A stretch of 64,000 nucleotides of DNA from Gordonia gummivorans (GTDB lineage: Bacteria > Actinomycetota > Actinomycetes > Mycobacteriales > Mycobacteriaceae), in contig NZ_JAKWBF010000012.1 of NCBI RefSeq assembly GCF_022513585.1, positions 62,001-126,000 of the forward strand. Direction: 5' to 3'. The translations under genes and the position numbers were made by a program. Within the stretch, counting starts at the first letter, position 1. The number at the start of each line of letters is the position of its first letter. A model generated the notes under the pieces. That model did not search any database. It saw only the letters and a list, made by a program, of their open reading frames with translations, and was not told the DNA's origin. This document shows, piece by piece, positions 55,204 through 63,875 of the stretch.

Positions 55204-56937
55204 TCACACCTCGGCGAGACAGTAACCGATCGATTGTGGCCGGGAGAAGGTCCACCGCGACTCTGCCGGTTCGCACGAGATCGATGCATTGGAACGCCGG
55301 GTCACCCTGGCCAATGTCGTGTTCGCGCCCGCCGGGCCGGAGCAGGAGACCTCCTGATAGTCCGCGAGCGAGCCGCCGTTCGTCGGCACCTGGTAGCACA
55401 GTGACTGAATGAAATTCGGTGTGAGGCAGAGCTTCTGATTCGACGACGGGAAAGTGATGATCGCGCTCTTGTCACTCGAACACGACGCACTCGACGCGAT
55501 GACCTCGCCGGCGTAGAAGTTCAGGCCGGCCGAATCGCAATCGACCTTCGACGCGAGCACGGTGCCCGCCGACCCCGGCTGGGTGGCGATGGCGAGGCAT
55601 TCGCCGGGCGTGATCTCGGACGGACCGGTGATCGGCTGTGGTGAGGAATCAGTCGTTCGGGTCGCCGGGTTTCCGTCGGGCACAACGGTGGTGCCGTCGC
55701 GCACCGTCGTGGCAGCAGTGCGGTCGGATGTCGTGTCGGCCTTGTCTGCGGCGTCGGAGATCGATTTGCCGACGTAGATGACGCCGGCGACGATCGCGAT
55801 CAACAACACCACCGCGGCCACACTCAGGCCGATGAGGACGCCCGAGCCGCGTTCGGGTTGGGCCGGTATCGGCGCACTGAACGGCCCGCTCGGCGGCTGG
55901 GCCGCCATCGGCCCACTCGGCGGCGGCCCGCCCATCGGGTACGGATAGCCGGGGGTCGGCGGGGGTTGACCGGGCGGGGGACCACCTGGCCGTTGACCAC
56001 CCATCGGCGCCTGCTGAGGTGGCGGCGGCGGGGGTTTGCGCAACGCCGGCGCCGGACGGTGCGGCGGGGGCGGAGGCAGCGTGCTGCTCGCCGCGGGCGA
56101 GGCCAGCGCCTTCTCGAGGGCCGACGCGAAAGCCCGACACGACTCGAACCGATCGGACGGCGACTTCGCGAGCGCGCGGTCGAGGACGTCGTCGACGGCG
56201 GGCGAGATCTCCGGGCGGGCGCTGCTCGCGTGCGGCGCCGAGCTGTTCAGGTGATGGGCGATGATCGACGCCGAGTTCGCACCCTGGAAGGGCGGACGCC
56301 CGGTGAGGAATTCGAACACGGTGGCCGCCAGCGAATACTGGTCGGACCGGCCGTCCACCGGGTCGCCGAGAAGCTGTTCGGGGGCGGCGTAGGCGACGGT
56401 GCCCAGGAACATGTTGGTCGAGGTGAGATTGCTGACGTCCTGCTGCGACTTCGCGATGCCGAAGTCGGCAAGCAGCACTCGAGGCTCGGGCCCGTCCGCG
56501 TCCTGCAGCAGGATGTTGGCAGGCTTGACGTCGCGGTGCAGCAGACCGGTGGCGTGGGCGCGGTCGAGGGCCGCCGCAACCGAACTCACCACCGCGATCA
56601 CCGTCGACACCGGCAGCCCGCGCTGATGGCGGCGAAGCAACTTGAGGCCGTCGATCCCGTCGATGAACTCCATGGCGATCCACAGGTGACCGTCGTACTC
56701 GCCGGAGTTGAAGATCGTGACGATCGCCGGATGCACGACGCTCGACGCGAGTTCGGCCTCCCGCACAAACCGCTGCCGATACATAGGATCGCGGCTCAGC
56801 TCGCCGGGCAGCACCTTGAGCGCTTCGTTGCGGGGCAGGTGGGGATGGCGCGCCAGATAGATCTCGCCCATACCGCCGCGACCGATGAGCTTGATGATGG
56901 TGTAGCCGGCAAATTGTTCGCCCGGACTGCGCGGCAT
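55204..56937 (-). CDS. Membrane Ser/Thr protein kinase with cysteine-rich extracytoplasmic domain
   Basis: 577 residues. The kinase domain (~10-275) has IGRGGMGEIYLARH, EALKVL, HRDVKPANILL, ADFGIAK and YAAPEQL. Next is a Pro/Gly-rich linker (~285-355), one membrane helix (VLIGLSVAAVVLLIAIVAGV), and an exported domain of ~190 residues with eight Cys (PGECLAI, VDCDS, ASCSS, KLCLT, SLCYQ, VSCSG, ISCEP, GYCLA) that resembles the LppU/SCO3897-type C-terminus. No PASTA. The signal is unknown. It is convergent with XPB. Confidence 0.88.
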   Translation of the reverse strand: MPRSPGEQFAGYTIIKLIGRGGMGEIYLARHPHLPRNEALKVLPGELSRDPMYRQRFVREAELASSVVHPAIVTIFNSGEYDGHLWIAMEFIDGIDGLKLLRRHQRGLPVSTVIAVVSSVAAALDRAHATGLLHRDVKPANILLQDADGPEPRVLLADFGIAKSQQDVSNLTSTNMFLGTVAYAAPEQLLGDPVDGRSDQYSLAATVFEFLTGRPPFQGANSASIIAHHLNSSAPHASSARPEISPAVDDVLDRALAKSPSDRFESCRAFASALEKALASPAASSTLPPPPPHRPAPALRKPPPPPPQQAPMGGQRPGGPPPGQPPPTPGYPYPMGGPPPSGPMAAQPPSGPFSAPIPAQPERGSGVLIGLSVAAVVLLIAIVAGVIYVGKSISDAADKADTTSDRTAATTVRDGTTVVPDGNPATRTTDSSPQPITGPSEITPGECLAIATQPGSAGTVLASKVDCDSAGLNFYAGEVIASSASCSSDKSAIITFPSSNQKLCLTPNFIQSLCYQVPTNGGSLADYQEVSCSGPAGANTTLARVTRRSNASISCEPAESRWTFSRPQSIGYCLAEV

Positions 56938-57046
56938 CCACTCTCCTCATCCGATCGACACGCGAGATGTCCCAGTCTGTCATCCGAGGCCCGGAGGCCG
57001 CGATAGCGCGGGGATCCTCGAATGACAAGTATGACAGCCTGGGTCC

Positions 57047-58201
57047 ATGGCAACCGTTGAACGCCTGCGACCCTTCGCCACCACCATCTTCGCCGAGATG
57101 TCGGCGCTGGCGGTCACCCACGACGCGGTCAATCTGGGTCAGGGCTTCCCCGACACCGACGGTCCGGCGTCGATGCTGGACGCCGCGAAAGCAGCCATCA
57201 CCGGCGGCCGCAATCAGTACCCGCCGGGGATCGGAGTGCCCGAACTGCGCGCCGCGGTGTCGGCGCATCAGCGCTCCCACTACGGCCTCGACTACGACCC
57301 CGACGCCGAGGTTCTGGTGACGGTCGGGGCCACCGAGGCGATCGCGGGAGCCGTCGTCGGGCTCGTGGAACCCGGCCGTGAGGTCGTGATGATCGAGCCG
57401 TATTACGACGCCTACGCCGCGACCGTCGCCATGGCCGGCGGTGTTCGACGCACGGTGCCGCTGGTGGCCGACGGAGCCGGTTTTGTCCTCGACCGCGACC
57501 GTCTCGCCCACGCGTTCGGCCCGCAGACCGCGATGATCATCGTCAACTCACCGCACAACCCGACCGGGACCGTGCTGCACGACGACGACCTCGCCGAGAT
57601 CGCCCGCCTCTGCATCGAGCACGACGTCATCGCGGTCACCGACGAGGTGTACGAGCATCTGCTCTTCGACGGTCGCACGCACACACCCCTCGCGACGCTG
57701 CCCGGGATGCGCGAGCGCACCCTGCGGATCTCCAGCGCGGCTAAGACATTCAACTGCACCGGATGGAAGGTCGGCTGGATCAGTGGCCCGCGCGAACTCG
57801 TGGCCGCCGCCCGGACCGCCAAGCAGTACATGTCCTACGTCGGTTCGGGACCGTTTCAGCCGGCGGTGGCCCATGCACTGGATCATGAGATGGACTGGGT
57901 GGCATCGTCGGCCGCTTCGTTGGCGAAGCAGCGCGATCTGCTGTCGGCGGCGTTGAGCGATGCCGGGTTCGGCGTCCACCGCAGCGAGGCAACGTACTTC
58001 GTCTGCGCCGACCCTCGACCACTCGGCTACTCCGACGGCGTCGAGCTGTGCCGCTCGCTCCCCGGACTGGTCGGAGTGGCCGCCGTGCCGGTCAGCGTCT
58101 TCGCCGACGACCGCGCACCCTGGCAGCACATGGTGCGCTTCGCGTTTGCCAAACGGGCCGACGTCATCGCGGAAGCGGCGGAGCGGTTGCGGAGGTTGTG
58201 A
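57047..58201 (+). CDS. dapC: N-succinyldiaminopimelate aminotransferase
   Basis: PLP class I/II aminotransferase, 384 residues, for the lysine/diaminopimelate pathway. The internal aldimine lysine is K233 in SSAAKTFNCTGWK; other family motifs are NLGQGFPDTDGP, NQYPPGIG, VNSPHNPTG and VTDEVYEHL. It matches Rv0858c (dapC) in sequence pattern and in its neighbourhood near XPB. It is divergent from the kinase gene. Specificity was not proven by sequence; some relatives transaminate other amino acids. Confidence 0.85.
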   Translation: MATVERLRPFATTIFAEMSALAVTHDAVNLGQGFPDTDGPASMLDAAKAAITGGRNQYPPGIGVPELRAAVSAHQRSHYGLDYDPDAEVLVTVGATEAIAGAVVGLVEPGREVVMIEPYYDAYAATVAMAGGVRRTVPLVADGAGFVLDRDRLAHAFGPQTAMIIVNSPHNPTGTVLHDDDLAEIARLCIEHDVIAVTDEVYEHLLFDGRTHTPLATLPGMRERTLRISSAAKTFNCTGWKVGWISGPRELVAAARTAKQYMSYVGSGPFQPAVAHALDHEMDWVASSAASLAKQRDLLSAALSDAGFGVHRSEATYFVCADPRPLGYSDGVELCRSLPGLVGVAAVPVSVFADDRAPWQHMVRFAFAKRADVIAEAAERLRRL

Positions 58202-58205
58202 GCGC

Positions 58206-59189
58206 TCACCGCAGCGCCGGCATCACCTGCTGCTCGAACAACTCGACGTCGCCGCGGTCATAAGCGACGTTCGGGAAGTAGCAGATCGCATACGACATAC
58301 CCTGTGCGGCAAGCGCGGTGAGGTTCTCGACCACCTGCTCCGGCGTCCCGACCCCCGGCATGCCACGGAAGGCGCCCATGGTGGCGGCGGCCATGTCGTC
58401 GCCGACGGTCTTGGCGTAGGTCGCCTGCAGGTCGTCGAGCTTGCGGTCGACCTCCGCCGCCGACTCGGCGAGGATCACGTTGTAGTTGGCCGAGCGGGTG
58501 ATCGCGTCGAAGTCGCGGCCGATATCGGCACAATGCTGTTGCAGCACTTGCGATTTGTGCGCGAACCCATCGGGGGTGCCGTCGAAGTTGGTGTAGTCGG
58601 CGTGCTGAGCGGCGATCCGTAGCGTCTTGCGTTCGCCGCCTCCGGCGATCCAGAGCGGGATGGAGCCGTTGGTCGGACGGGGCGCGCAGATCGCGTCGTC
58701 GACGGTGTAGTGCTTGCCCGCGAAGGTGGCCCGACCGTCCGCCCACGCCCGCCGCATGATCTGCACACCCTCGTCGAGCCGCCCGAGACGCTCACCCGCC
58801 GAAGGGAATCCGTATCCGTAGGCGCGCCACTCGTGCTCGTACCAGCCGCCGCCGATACCCATCTGGACACGGCCGCCGGAAATCAGATCGGCGGTCGCGG
58901 CGACCTTGGCGAGGTACATCGGATTGCGGTAGCTCATCGCGGTGCACATCTGCCCGATGTCGACACGGCTCGTCGTCGCCGCGAGTGCCGAGACCAGCGT
59001 CCACGCCTCGTGGGTCGCCTCGTCGGTCGGCAGCGGAACCGTGTGGAAGTGGTCGTAGACCCATACCGAGTCCCAGTCGTTCTTCTCGGCCGCGCCGGCG
59101 ACCGACGACATCGTCTGCCATTGCGCGGACGGCTCGATGCCGACCAGATCCAGACGCCAACCCTGCGGAATGAACATGCCGAAACGCAT
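58206..59189 (-). CDS. LLM-class F420-dependent oxidoreductase
   Basis: 327 residues of the luciferase-like TIM-barrel fold: N-terminal RFGMFIPQGW, then WDSVWVYDHFHTVPLP, RVQMGIGGGWYEHEW, RLGRLDEGVQIMRRAW, PLWIAGGGERKTLRIAAQHADYTNF. In mycolata such proteins usually use F420 and reduce or oxidise small molecules. The exact reaction is unknown. ATG 59189 is used, with a longer start at 59198. It is convergent with dapC (4 bp apart) and divergent from a TetR gene whose palindrome lies between. Confidence 0.85.
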   Translation of the reverse strand: MRFGMFIPQGWRLDLVGIEPSAQWQTMSSVAGAAEKNDWDSVWVYDHFHTVPLPTDEATHEAWTLVSALAATTSRVDIGQMCTAMSYRNPMYLAKVAATADLISGGRVQMGIGGGWYEHEWRAYGYGFPSAGERLGRLDEGVQIMRRAWADGRATFAGKHYTVDDAICAPRPTNGSIPLWIAGGGERKTLRIAAQHADYTNFDGTPDGFAHKSQVLQQHCADIGRDFDAITRSANYNVILAESAAEVDRKLDDLQATYAKTVGDDMAAATMGAFRGMPGVGTPEQVVENLTALAAQGMSYAICYFPNVAYDRGDVELFEQQVMPALR

Positions 59190-59225
59190 GGGTTCCAACC
59201 TACGCCACCCGGAACGGACCGAACT

Positions 59226-59249
59226 TACAATCAGTCTGGACTGTTTGTA
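59226..59249. promoter_or_regulatory. 24-bp palindrome, TetR operator
   Basis: The arms TACAATCAGTC and GACTGTTTGTA pair at 10 of 11 positions around TG. It lies 24 bp before the TetR GTG and 37 bp before the F420-type oxidoreductase start, so it can control both divergent promoters. Confidence 0.7.
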
Positions 59250-59259
59250 GATTTCTCGC

Positions 59260-59265
59260 TAGCAT
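59260..59265 (+). promoter_or_regulatory. Putative leaderless -10 box of the TetR-monooxygenase-GMC operon
   Basis: TAGCAT is 7 nt before GTG 59273, and the operator lies immediately upstream. Confidence 0.5.
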
Positions 59266-59272
59266 CACCACC

Positions 59273-59851
59273 GTGAGCGAGGAACCTGAACCACGACCAC
59301 GGCGCAGCCAGGCGGAACGCAGCGCCGCGACGCGCGCGCTGGTGCTCGACGCGACGATCGAGTCCCTGGTCGAAGTTGGCTACGCGCGCACCACGACCCA
59401 GGAGGTCAACCGGCGTGCCGGGATCTCGCGCGGCGCGCTCCTGCACCATTTCCCCACCCGCGAATCGCTCGTCGTCGCGGCGGTCGCACACCTCGTCGAG
59501 GCCCGAATGACCGAACTGCTGTCCCGACCACGGACCGGTGACGAGGACATCGAGATCCTCCTCGAGGCGTTCAGCGGACCGCTCTTCGACGCGGCGCTCG
59601 AACTGTGGGTGGCCGCCCGCACCGAGCCGGTCCTGCGGGCCGCGATGGTCCCGCTGGAACAGAAGGTGTCCGACGCCATCGCCACCGGCGCGCTCGAACT
59701 CTTCGGCGATCTCTACACGCCCGAGCAGATCGCACTCAGCGCGGAGTTGGCCCGCGGCATCGCGGTGTCGTCGATCCTGCGCGGCCCGGCCGCCAACCGC
59801 GACTTCATCGCCCGACTGCTGCCCGTCTGGAAGGACCTCCTCAACCCATGA
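59273..59851 (+). CDS. TetR-family regulator of a Baeyer-Villiger monooxygenase operon
   Basis: 192 residues. The N-terminus is charged (RPRRSQAERSAATRALVLDA), then the helix-turn-helix TTTQEVNRRAGISRGALLHHFP (about 35-60) and a helical domain. GTG 59273 follows a leaderless-type box. Its stop overlaps the monooxygenase start (ATGA), so regulator and enzymes share an mRNA. The palindrome at 59226-59249 is the likely operator; the ligand may be the substrate of the operon. Confidence 0.88.
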   Translation: MSEEPEPRPRRSQAERSAATRALVLDATIESLVEVGYARTTTQEVNRRAGISRGALLHHFPTRESLVVAAVAHLVEARMTELLSRPRTGDEDIEILLEAFSGPLFDAALELWVAARTEPVLRAAMVPLEQKVSDAIATGALELFGDLYTPEQIALSAELARGIAVSSILRGPAANRDFIARLLPVWKDLLNP

Positions 59852-61365
59852 ACGCTTTCAGTCGTCTCCCCGTGTACGTCGACGTGCTGGTCGTCGGCGT
59901 CGGCTTCGGCGGTCTCGCCGCCCTGCACAGTCTGCGACGCGACCATCCCGACCTGAGCGTCCTCGCCATCGAACGCGCCGCGACCGCCGGCGGCGTGTGG
60001 CGGGAGAACAACTATCCCGGCGCCGCGTGCGATGTTCCGACGTCGCTGTACTCGCTGTCCTTTGCCCCCAACCCCGACTGGTCGCACACCTACGGCGCTC
60101 AGCACGAGATATATCGCTACCTGCGCGACGTCGCGGAAGGATTCGCCGACGAGATCCGGTACAACTGCGCGCTTCTCGACGCCTCATGGAACGACACCGA
60201 TCAGGAGTGGACCGCACAGACCGAGCACGGACCGATCCGCTGCCGCTTCCTCGTTGCCGCGCCGGGCGCGCTGTCGGAGCCGGGCATACCGAGCATCCCC
60301 GGTTCAGATGACTTCGGCGGCACGACCTTTCACAGCGCGCACTGGGACCATCGCCATCGTCTCGACGGCCGGCGGGTGGCGATCGTCGGCAGCGGCGCGT
60401 CGGCCATCCAGATCGTCCCGGAGATCGTCGACAAGGTGGAGCACCTGACCGTTCTCCAACGCACACCCGCCTGGGTGGTGCCGCGGCTCGACCGGTCCAT
60501 AGGACTGCTCGAACGCGGACTCTACCGGCGTATTCCCGCCGCCCACCGCCTGATGCGGAAACTCGTCTGGGCCTACCGCGAATTCTACGTCCTGTTGATG
60601 GCGCGCCGCCCAAAGCTGTTGCCGATCGCCACGGCGATCGCGAAAGCCCAACTGCGCGTGCAGGTGCACGACCGCGAGTTGCGACGTCGACTCACGCCGT
60701 CCTACACCATCGGCTGCAAGCGGATGCTGCTCACCAACAAGTGGTTTCCCGCGCTGCAGCGGCCGAACGTCACCGTCACCGGCGCGCTCACCGGCCTCAC
60801 GCCGGGCGGCGCCATCGACGACGCGGGCACCGAACACAAGGTCGACACGGTGATCTTCGCGACAGGCTTCACCCCGACCACTCCCCCGATCGCGTCGGCG
60901 ATCCGAGGCCGCACCGGCGACACGCTCGCCGACACCTGGGCCGGATCTCCCCGGGCATATCGCGGTGTGTCCGTTCACGGATTTCCCAATCTGTTGTTCC
61001 TGTACGGCCCCAACACCAACCTCGGCCACAGCTCGATCGTGCTCATGCTCGAACCCCAGGCCGACTACGTCAGCACCACGATCGGCACCCTGCGACGCAT
61101 GAACAAGACGACCGTCGAGGTCACGCAGGCCGCACAAGACCACTACAACGCCCACCTCGACCTGGAACTCGATGGCACCGTGTGGAATTCGGGCGGATGC
61201 TCGAGCTGGTACCTCGACGACACCGGTCACAACTCGGTGATGTGGCCGAACTACACCAGCACCTACCGGCGGCTCATGGCCACTTTCGAACCCGCCGATC
61301 ACATCCTGCGCAGCGAGTCGCGTCCGATGGCCGATCCCGTCGACGACGTGGAAGTCGTTCGGTGA
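59848..61365 (+). CDS. FAD-dependent Baeyer-Villiger-type monooxygenase
   Basis: 505 residues, class B flavoprotein monooxygenase. The FAD Rossmann motif is GVGFGG (17-22); the NADPH motif is GSGASA (about 181); the BVMO fingerprint FxGxxxHxxxW(P/D) is exact (F156, G158, H162, W166, D167). It should insert oxygen next to a carbonyl to form an ester or lactone, with NADPH and O2. The paired GMC oxidoreductase downstream suggests oxidation of an alcohol to the ketone that this enzyme uses (inferred). ATG 59848 overlaps the TetR stop. Confidence 0.92.
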   Translation: MNAFSRLPVYVDVLVVGVGFGGLAALHSLRRDHPDLSVLAIERAATAGGVWRENNYPGAACDVPTSLYSLSFAPNPDWSHTYGAQHEIYRYLRDVAEGFADEIRYNCALLDASWNDTDQEWTAQTEHGPIRCRFLVAAPGALSEPGIPSIPGSDDFGGTTFHSAHWDHRHRLDGRRVAIVGSGASAIQIVPEIVDKVEHLTVLQRTPAWVVPRLDRSIGLLERGLYRRIPAAHRLMRKLVWAYREFYVLLMARRPKLLPIATAIAKAQLRVQVHDRELRRRLTPSYTIGCKRMLLTNKWFPALQRPNVTVTGALTGLTPGGAIDDAGTEHKVDTVIFATGFTPTTPPIASAIRGRTGDTLADTWAGSPRAYRGVSVHGFPNLLFLYGPNTNLGHSSIVLMLEPQADYVSTTIGTLRRMNKTTVEVTQAAQDHYNAHLDLELDGTVWNSGGCSSWYLDDTGHNSVMWPNYTSTYRRLMATFEPADHILRSESRPMADPVDDVEVVR

Positions 61366-63065
61366 CAACCACTCCACGGCACTTCGACGTGGTCGTCGTC
61401 GGCTCCGGTTTCGGCGGTTCGGTAGCGGCACTTCGCCTCACCGAGAAGGGCTATCGCGTCGGCGTGATCGAGTCCGGGCGGCGTTTTGCCGACGACGAAC
61501 TACCGAAGACGAGTTGGCGGCTGCGCGACTATGTCTGGGCGCCGGCGCTCGGCTTGTTCGGTGTGCAGCGCATGCACCTGCTGCGGGACGTGCTGGTGAT
61601 GGCCGGCGCGGGCGTCGGCGGCGGTTCGCTGAACTATGCCAACACGCTCTACCGTCCGTTGCCGGCGTTCTTCGACGACCCGCACTGGGGTGCCATCACC
61701 GACTGGGCCACCGAACTCGACCCCTACTACGACCAGGCGTCGCGCATGCTCGGCGTCACCACCAACCCGCACGTCACCCCGGCCGACGAGGTGATGCGCC
61801 GCGTCGCCGACGAGATGGGCGCGGGCGACACCTTTGTGCCGACGCCGGTGGGCGTGTTCTTCGGGACACCCGGCCAATCGGTCGCCGACCCGTTCTTCGG
61901 TGGCGCGGGCCCCGACCGCACCGGCTGCACCGAATGCGGCGCCTGCATGACCGGCTGCCGGGTCGGCGCCAAGAACACGCTGGTGAAGAACTATCTGCAC
62001 CTCGCGGAGGCCGCGGGCGCCGAGATCATCGACATGACAACGGTTCACGCCATCACCCCCGAGGGCAGCGGCGGATACGTACTCGACGCCCATCGCAGCG
62101 GCCGACGCCGAACCCGCCGCACTTTCACCGCCGACCACGTGGTTCTCGCGGCCGGTACGTACGGGACCAACAAGTTGCTGCTCGACATGCAGCGCGGGGG
62201 ACGGCTACCCAGGCTGTCGTCGCGGCTCGGCCGAGTGGTCCGGACGAATTCCGAGGCCGTCCTCGCCGCCAGTGCGCGCAGCGTCGGCGACGTCGACTAC
62301 AGCCACGGCGTCGCGATCACGTCGTCGTTCCACCCGAACGACCACACGCATATCGAGCCAGTGCGATATGGCAAGGGCAGCAACCTCATCGGGCTCTTGC
62401 AAGCGGTTCTGGTGGACGGCGGTGGACGCATCCCGCGCCTCCTCAAGGCGATCATCGTCATGCTCACGCATCCGTTGACCACCGCCCGCAGCCTGTCGGT
62501 GCGCCGGTGGTCCGAACGCACGATCATCGCGCTGGTGATGCAGACGGTCGACAACTCGATCGAATTGACCTCGCGCCGAGGCAGATTCGGGCCGATCCTG
62601 CGCAGCCGGCCGGGCGCCGGAGATCCGCCACCGCGCTGGATACCGGAGGGACACACGGCCGTCCGGGCGGTGGCCCGCGAGATCGACGGCGATCCCGGCG
62701 GCTCCGTCGTCGACCTGCTGAACATCCCGATGACCGCCCACTTCCTCGGCGGATGCTCGATCGGCACCAGCGCCGACGATGGTGTGGTCGACGCCTACCA
62801 TCGCGTGTTCGGGCATCCGGGACTGCACGTCGTCGACGGTTCGACGGTGTCGGCGAACCTGGGCGTCAACCCGTCGCTCACCATCACCGCCCAGGCCGAA
62901 CGCGCCCTCGCGATGTGGCCCAATGCCGGCGAACTGGATCGGCGTCCACCCCTCGGCAGCGTCTACTCGCCGATCGAGCCGACGCAGCCGCTGCACCCGA
63001 CGGTTCCGACCCACGCGCCCGGGGCGCTGCGGCTGCCAATCACGCCCGTACGTCAGCGAGCGTGA
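61362..63065 (+). CDS. GMC oxidoreductase (cholesterol-oxidase-like) with ferredoxin-like Cys motif
   Basis: 567 residues. The FAD motif VVVGSGFGGSVAALRL (10-26) is followed by AGAGVGGGSLNYANTLYRP and, at 189-199, the cysteine motif CTECGACMTGC (CxxCxxCxxxC), then the GMC C-terminal block HFLGGCSIGTSADDGVVDAY and VVDGSTVSANLGVNPSLTITAQAERAL. This is the ChoD-like branch of actinobacterial GMC enzymes. The motif could bind a [4Fe-4S] cluster; no experimental support is known to me. GTG 61362 overlaps the monooxygenase stop by 3 bp. A sterol or other alcohol is the likely substrate. Confidence 0.9.
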   Translation: MTTTPRHFDVVVVGSGFGGSVAALRLTEKGYRVGVIESGRRFADDELPKTSWRLRDYVWAPALGLFGVQRMHLLRDVLVMAGAGVGGGSLNYANTLYRPLPAFFDDPHWGAITDWATELDPYYDQASRMLGVTTNPHVTPADEVMRRVADEMGAGDTFVPTPVGVFFGTPGQSVADPFFGGAGPDRTGCTECGACMTGCRVGAKNTLVKNYLHLAEAAGAEIIDMTTVHAITPEGSGGYVLDAHRSGRRRTRRTFTADHVVLAAGTYGTNKLLLDMQRGGRLPRLSSRLGRVVRTNSEAVLAASARSVGDVDYSHGVAITSSFHPNDHTHIEPVRYGKGSNLIGLLQAVLVDGGGRIPRLLKAIIVMLTHPLTTARSLSVRRWSERTIIALVMQTVDNSIELTSRRGRFGPILRSRPGAGDPPPRWIPEGHTAVRAVAREIDGDPGGSVVDLLNIPMTAHFLGGCSIGTSADDGVVDAYHRVFGHPGLHVVDGSTVSANLGVNPSLTITAQAERALAMWPNAGELDRRPPLGSVYSPIEPTQPLHPTVPTHAPGALRLPITPVRQRA

Positions 63066-63164
63066 CCCGATTTCCACCGACGCGCGCTGTCCACCACTGG
63101 TTGATCTCGACAGGTCCCCTCCTCTCCCTGACGTGCGTTATCGCACAATTGTTCGAGCGTGCGG

Positions 63165-63170
63165 TAAGCT
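63165..63170 (+). promoter_or_regulatory. Putative leaderless -10 box of the AlkB gene
   Basis: TAAGCT is 6 nt before ATG 63177, without a Shine-Dalgarno sequence. Confidence 0.4.
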
Positions 63171-63176
63171 CGCGCC

Positions 63177-63806
63177 ATGACCGCCGGCATGCAGACGTCG
63201 CTGTTCGACGCCGATGAGTCGGCGCCGACCCTGAGAGAACTGCACGGCGCCACACGCCGACGACACCTGTCCGACGGCGCCTGGGTGGACTTACGGCCGG
63301 GCTGGGTGGGGTCGTCGGTGCCGCTGTTCGACGCCCTGCACGAGTACGTGCCGTGGCGGGCCGAACGTCGCCGCATGTACGACCGCGTCGTCGACGTGCC
63401 GAGGCTCGTCGCGACCTTCCAGGCCGATCAACCCCTGCCCGAGCCGCTGCTCAGCGAGGCCCGGCAGGCGCTCAGCGCCCACTACCGCGACGAGTTACCC
63501 GAGGGATTCGCCACCGCCGGGCTGTGTCTCTACCGGGACGGGTCCGACTCGGTGGCCTGGCACGGCGATCGGTTCGGCCGTGGCGCGACGCACGACACCA
63601 TGGTCGCGATCCTGTCACTCGGTGCGCCGCGAGTCCTCGCGCTGCGGCCACGGACGGGCGGTGCGTCGCTGCGATTCACGTTGTCGTCGGGCGATCTGCT
63701 GGTGATGGGCGGCAGCTGCCAGCGGACCTGGGAACATGCAGTTCCCAAGGCTCGCGGAGCCGGCCCGCGGATCAGTGTTCAGTTCCGTCCGCCCGGTGTG
63801 TGGTGA
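63177..63806 (+). CDS. AlkB-like alkylated-base dioxygenase
   Basis: 2OG-Fe(II) oxygenase that demethylates DNA or RNA bases, 209 residues. Iron ligands are H129 and D131 (AWHGDRFG) and H187 (TWEHAVPK); the 2-oxoglutarate Arg is R198 in RISVQFR, with R204 completing the RxxxxxR pattern. The protein resembles the mycobacterial/streptomycete AlkB type rather than E. coli AlkB in its N-terminus. It is a single-gene unit downstream of the GMC gene (111 bp) with its own leaderless-type promoter. Confidence 0.9.
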   Translation: MTAGMQTSLFDADESAPTLRELHGATRRRHLSDGAWVDLRPGWVGSSVPLFDALHEYVPWRAERRRMYDRVVDVPRLVATFQADQPLPEPLLSEARQALSAHYRDELPEGFATAGLCLYRDGSDSVAWHGDRFGRGATHDTMVAILSLGAPRVLALRPRTGGASLRFTLSSGDLLVMGGSCQRTWEHAVPKARGAGPRISVQFRPPGVW

Positions 63807-63875
63807 ACCGAACTGCGGCCGACGTCGACGCGCATGCTTTAATCGAATCGTTATAAACCGACCTGAGAGAGTTCG

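Noticed and set aside
60304-61431. 375-codon minus-strand open frame
   Set aside because: Antisense to the Baeyer-Villiger monooxygenase, with no domain; the plus-strand protein has an exact BVMO fingerprint.
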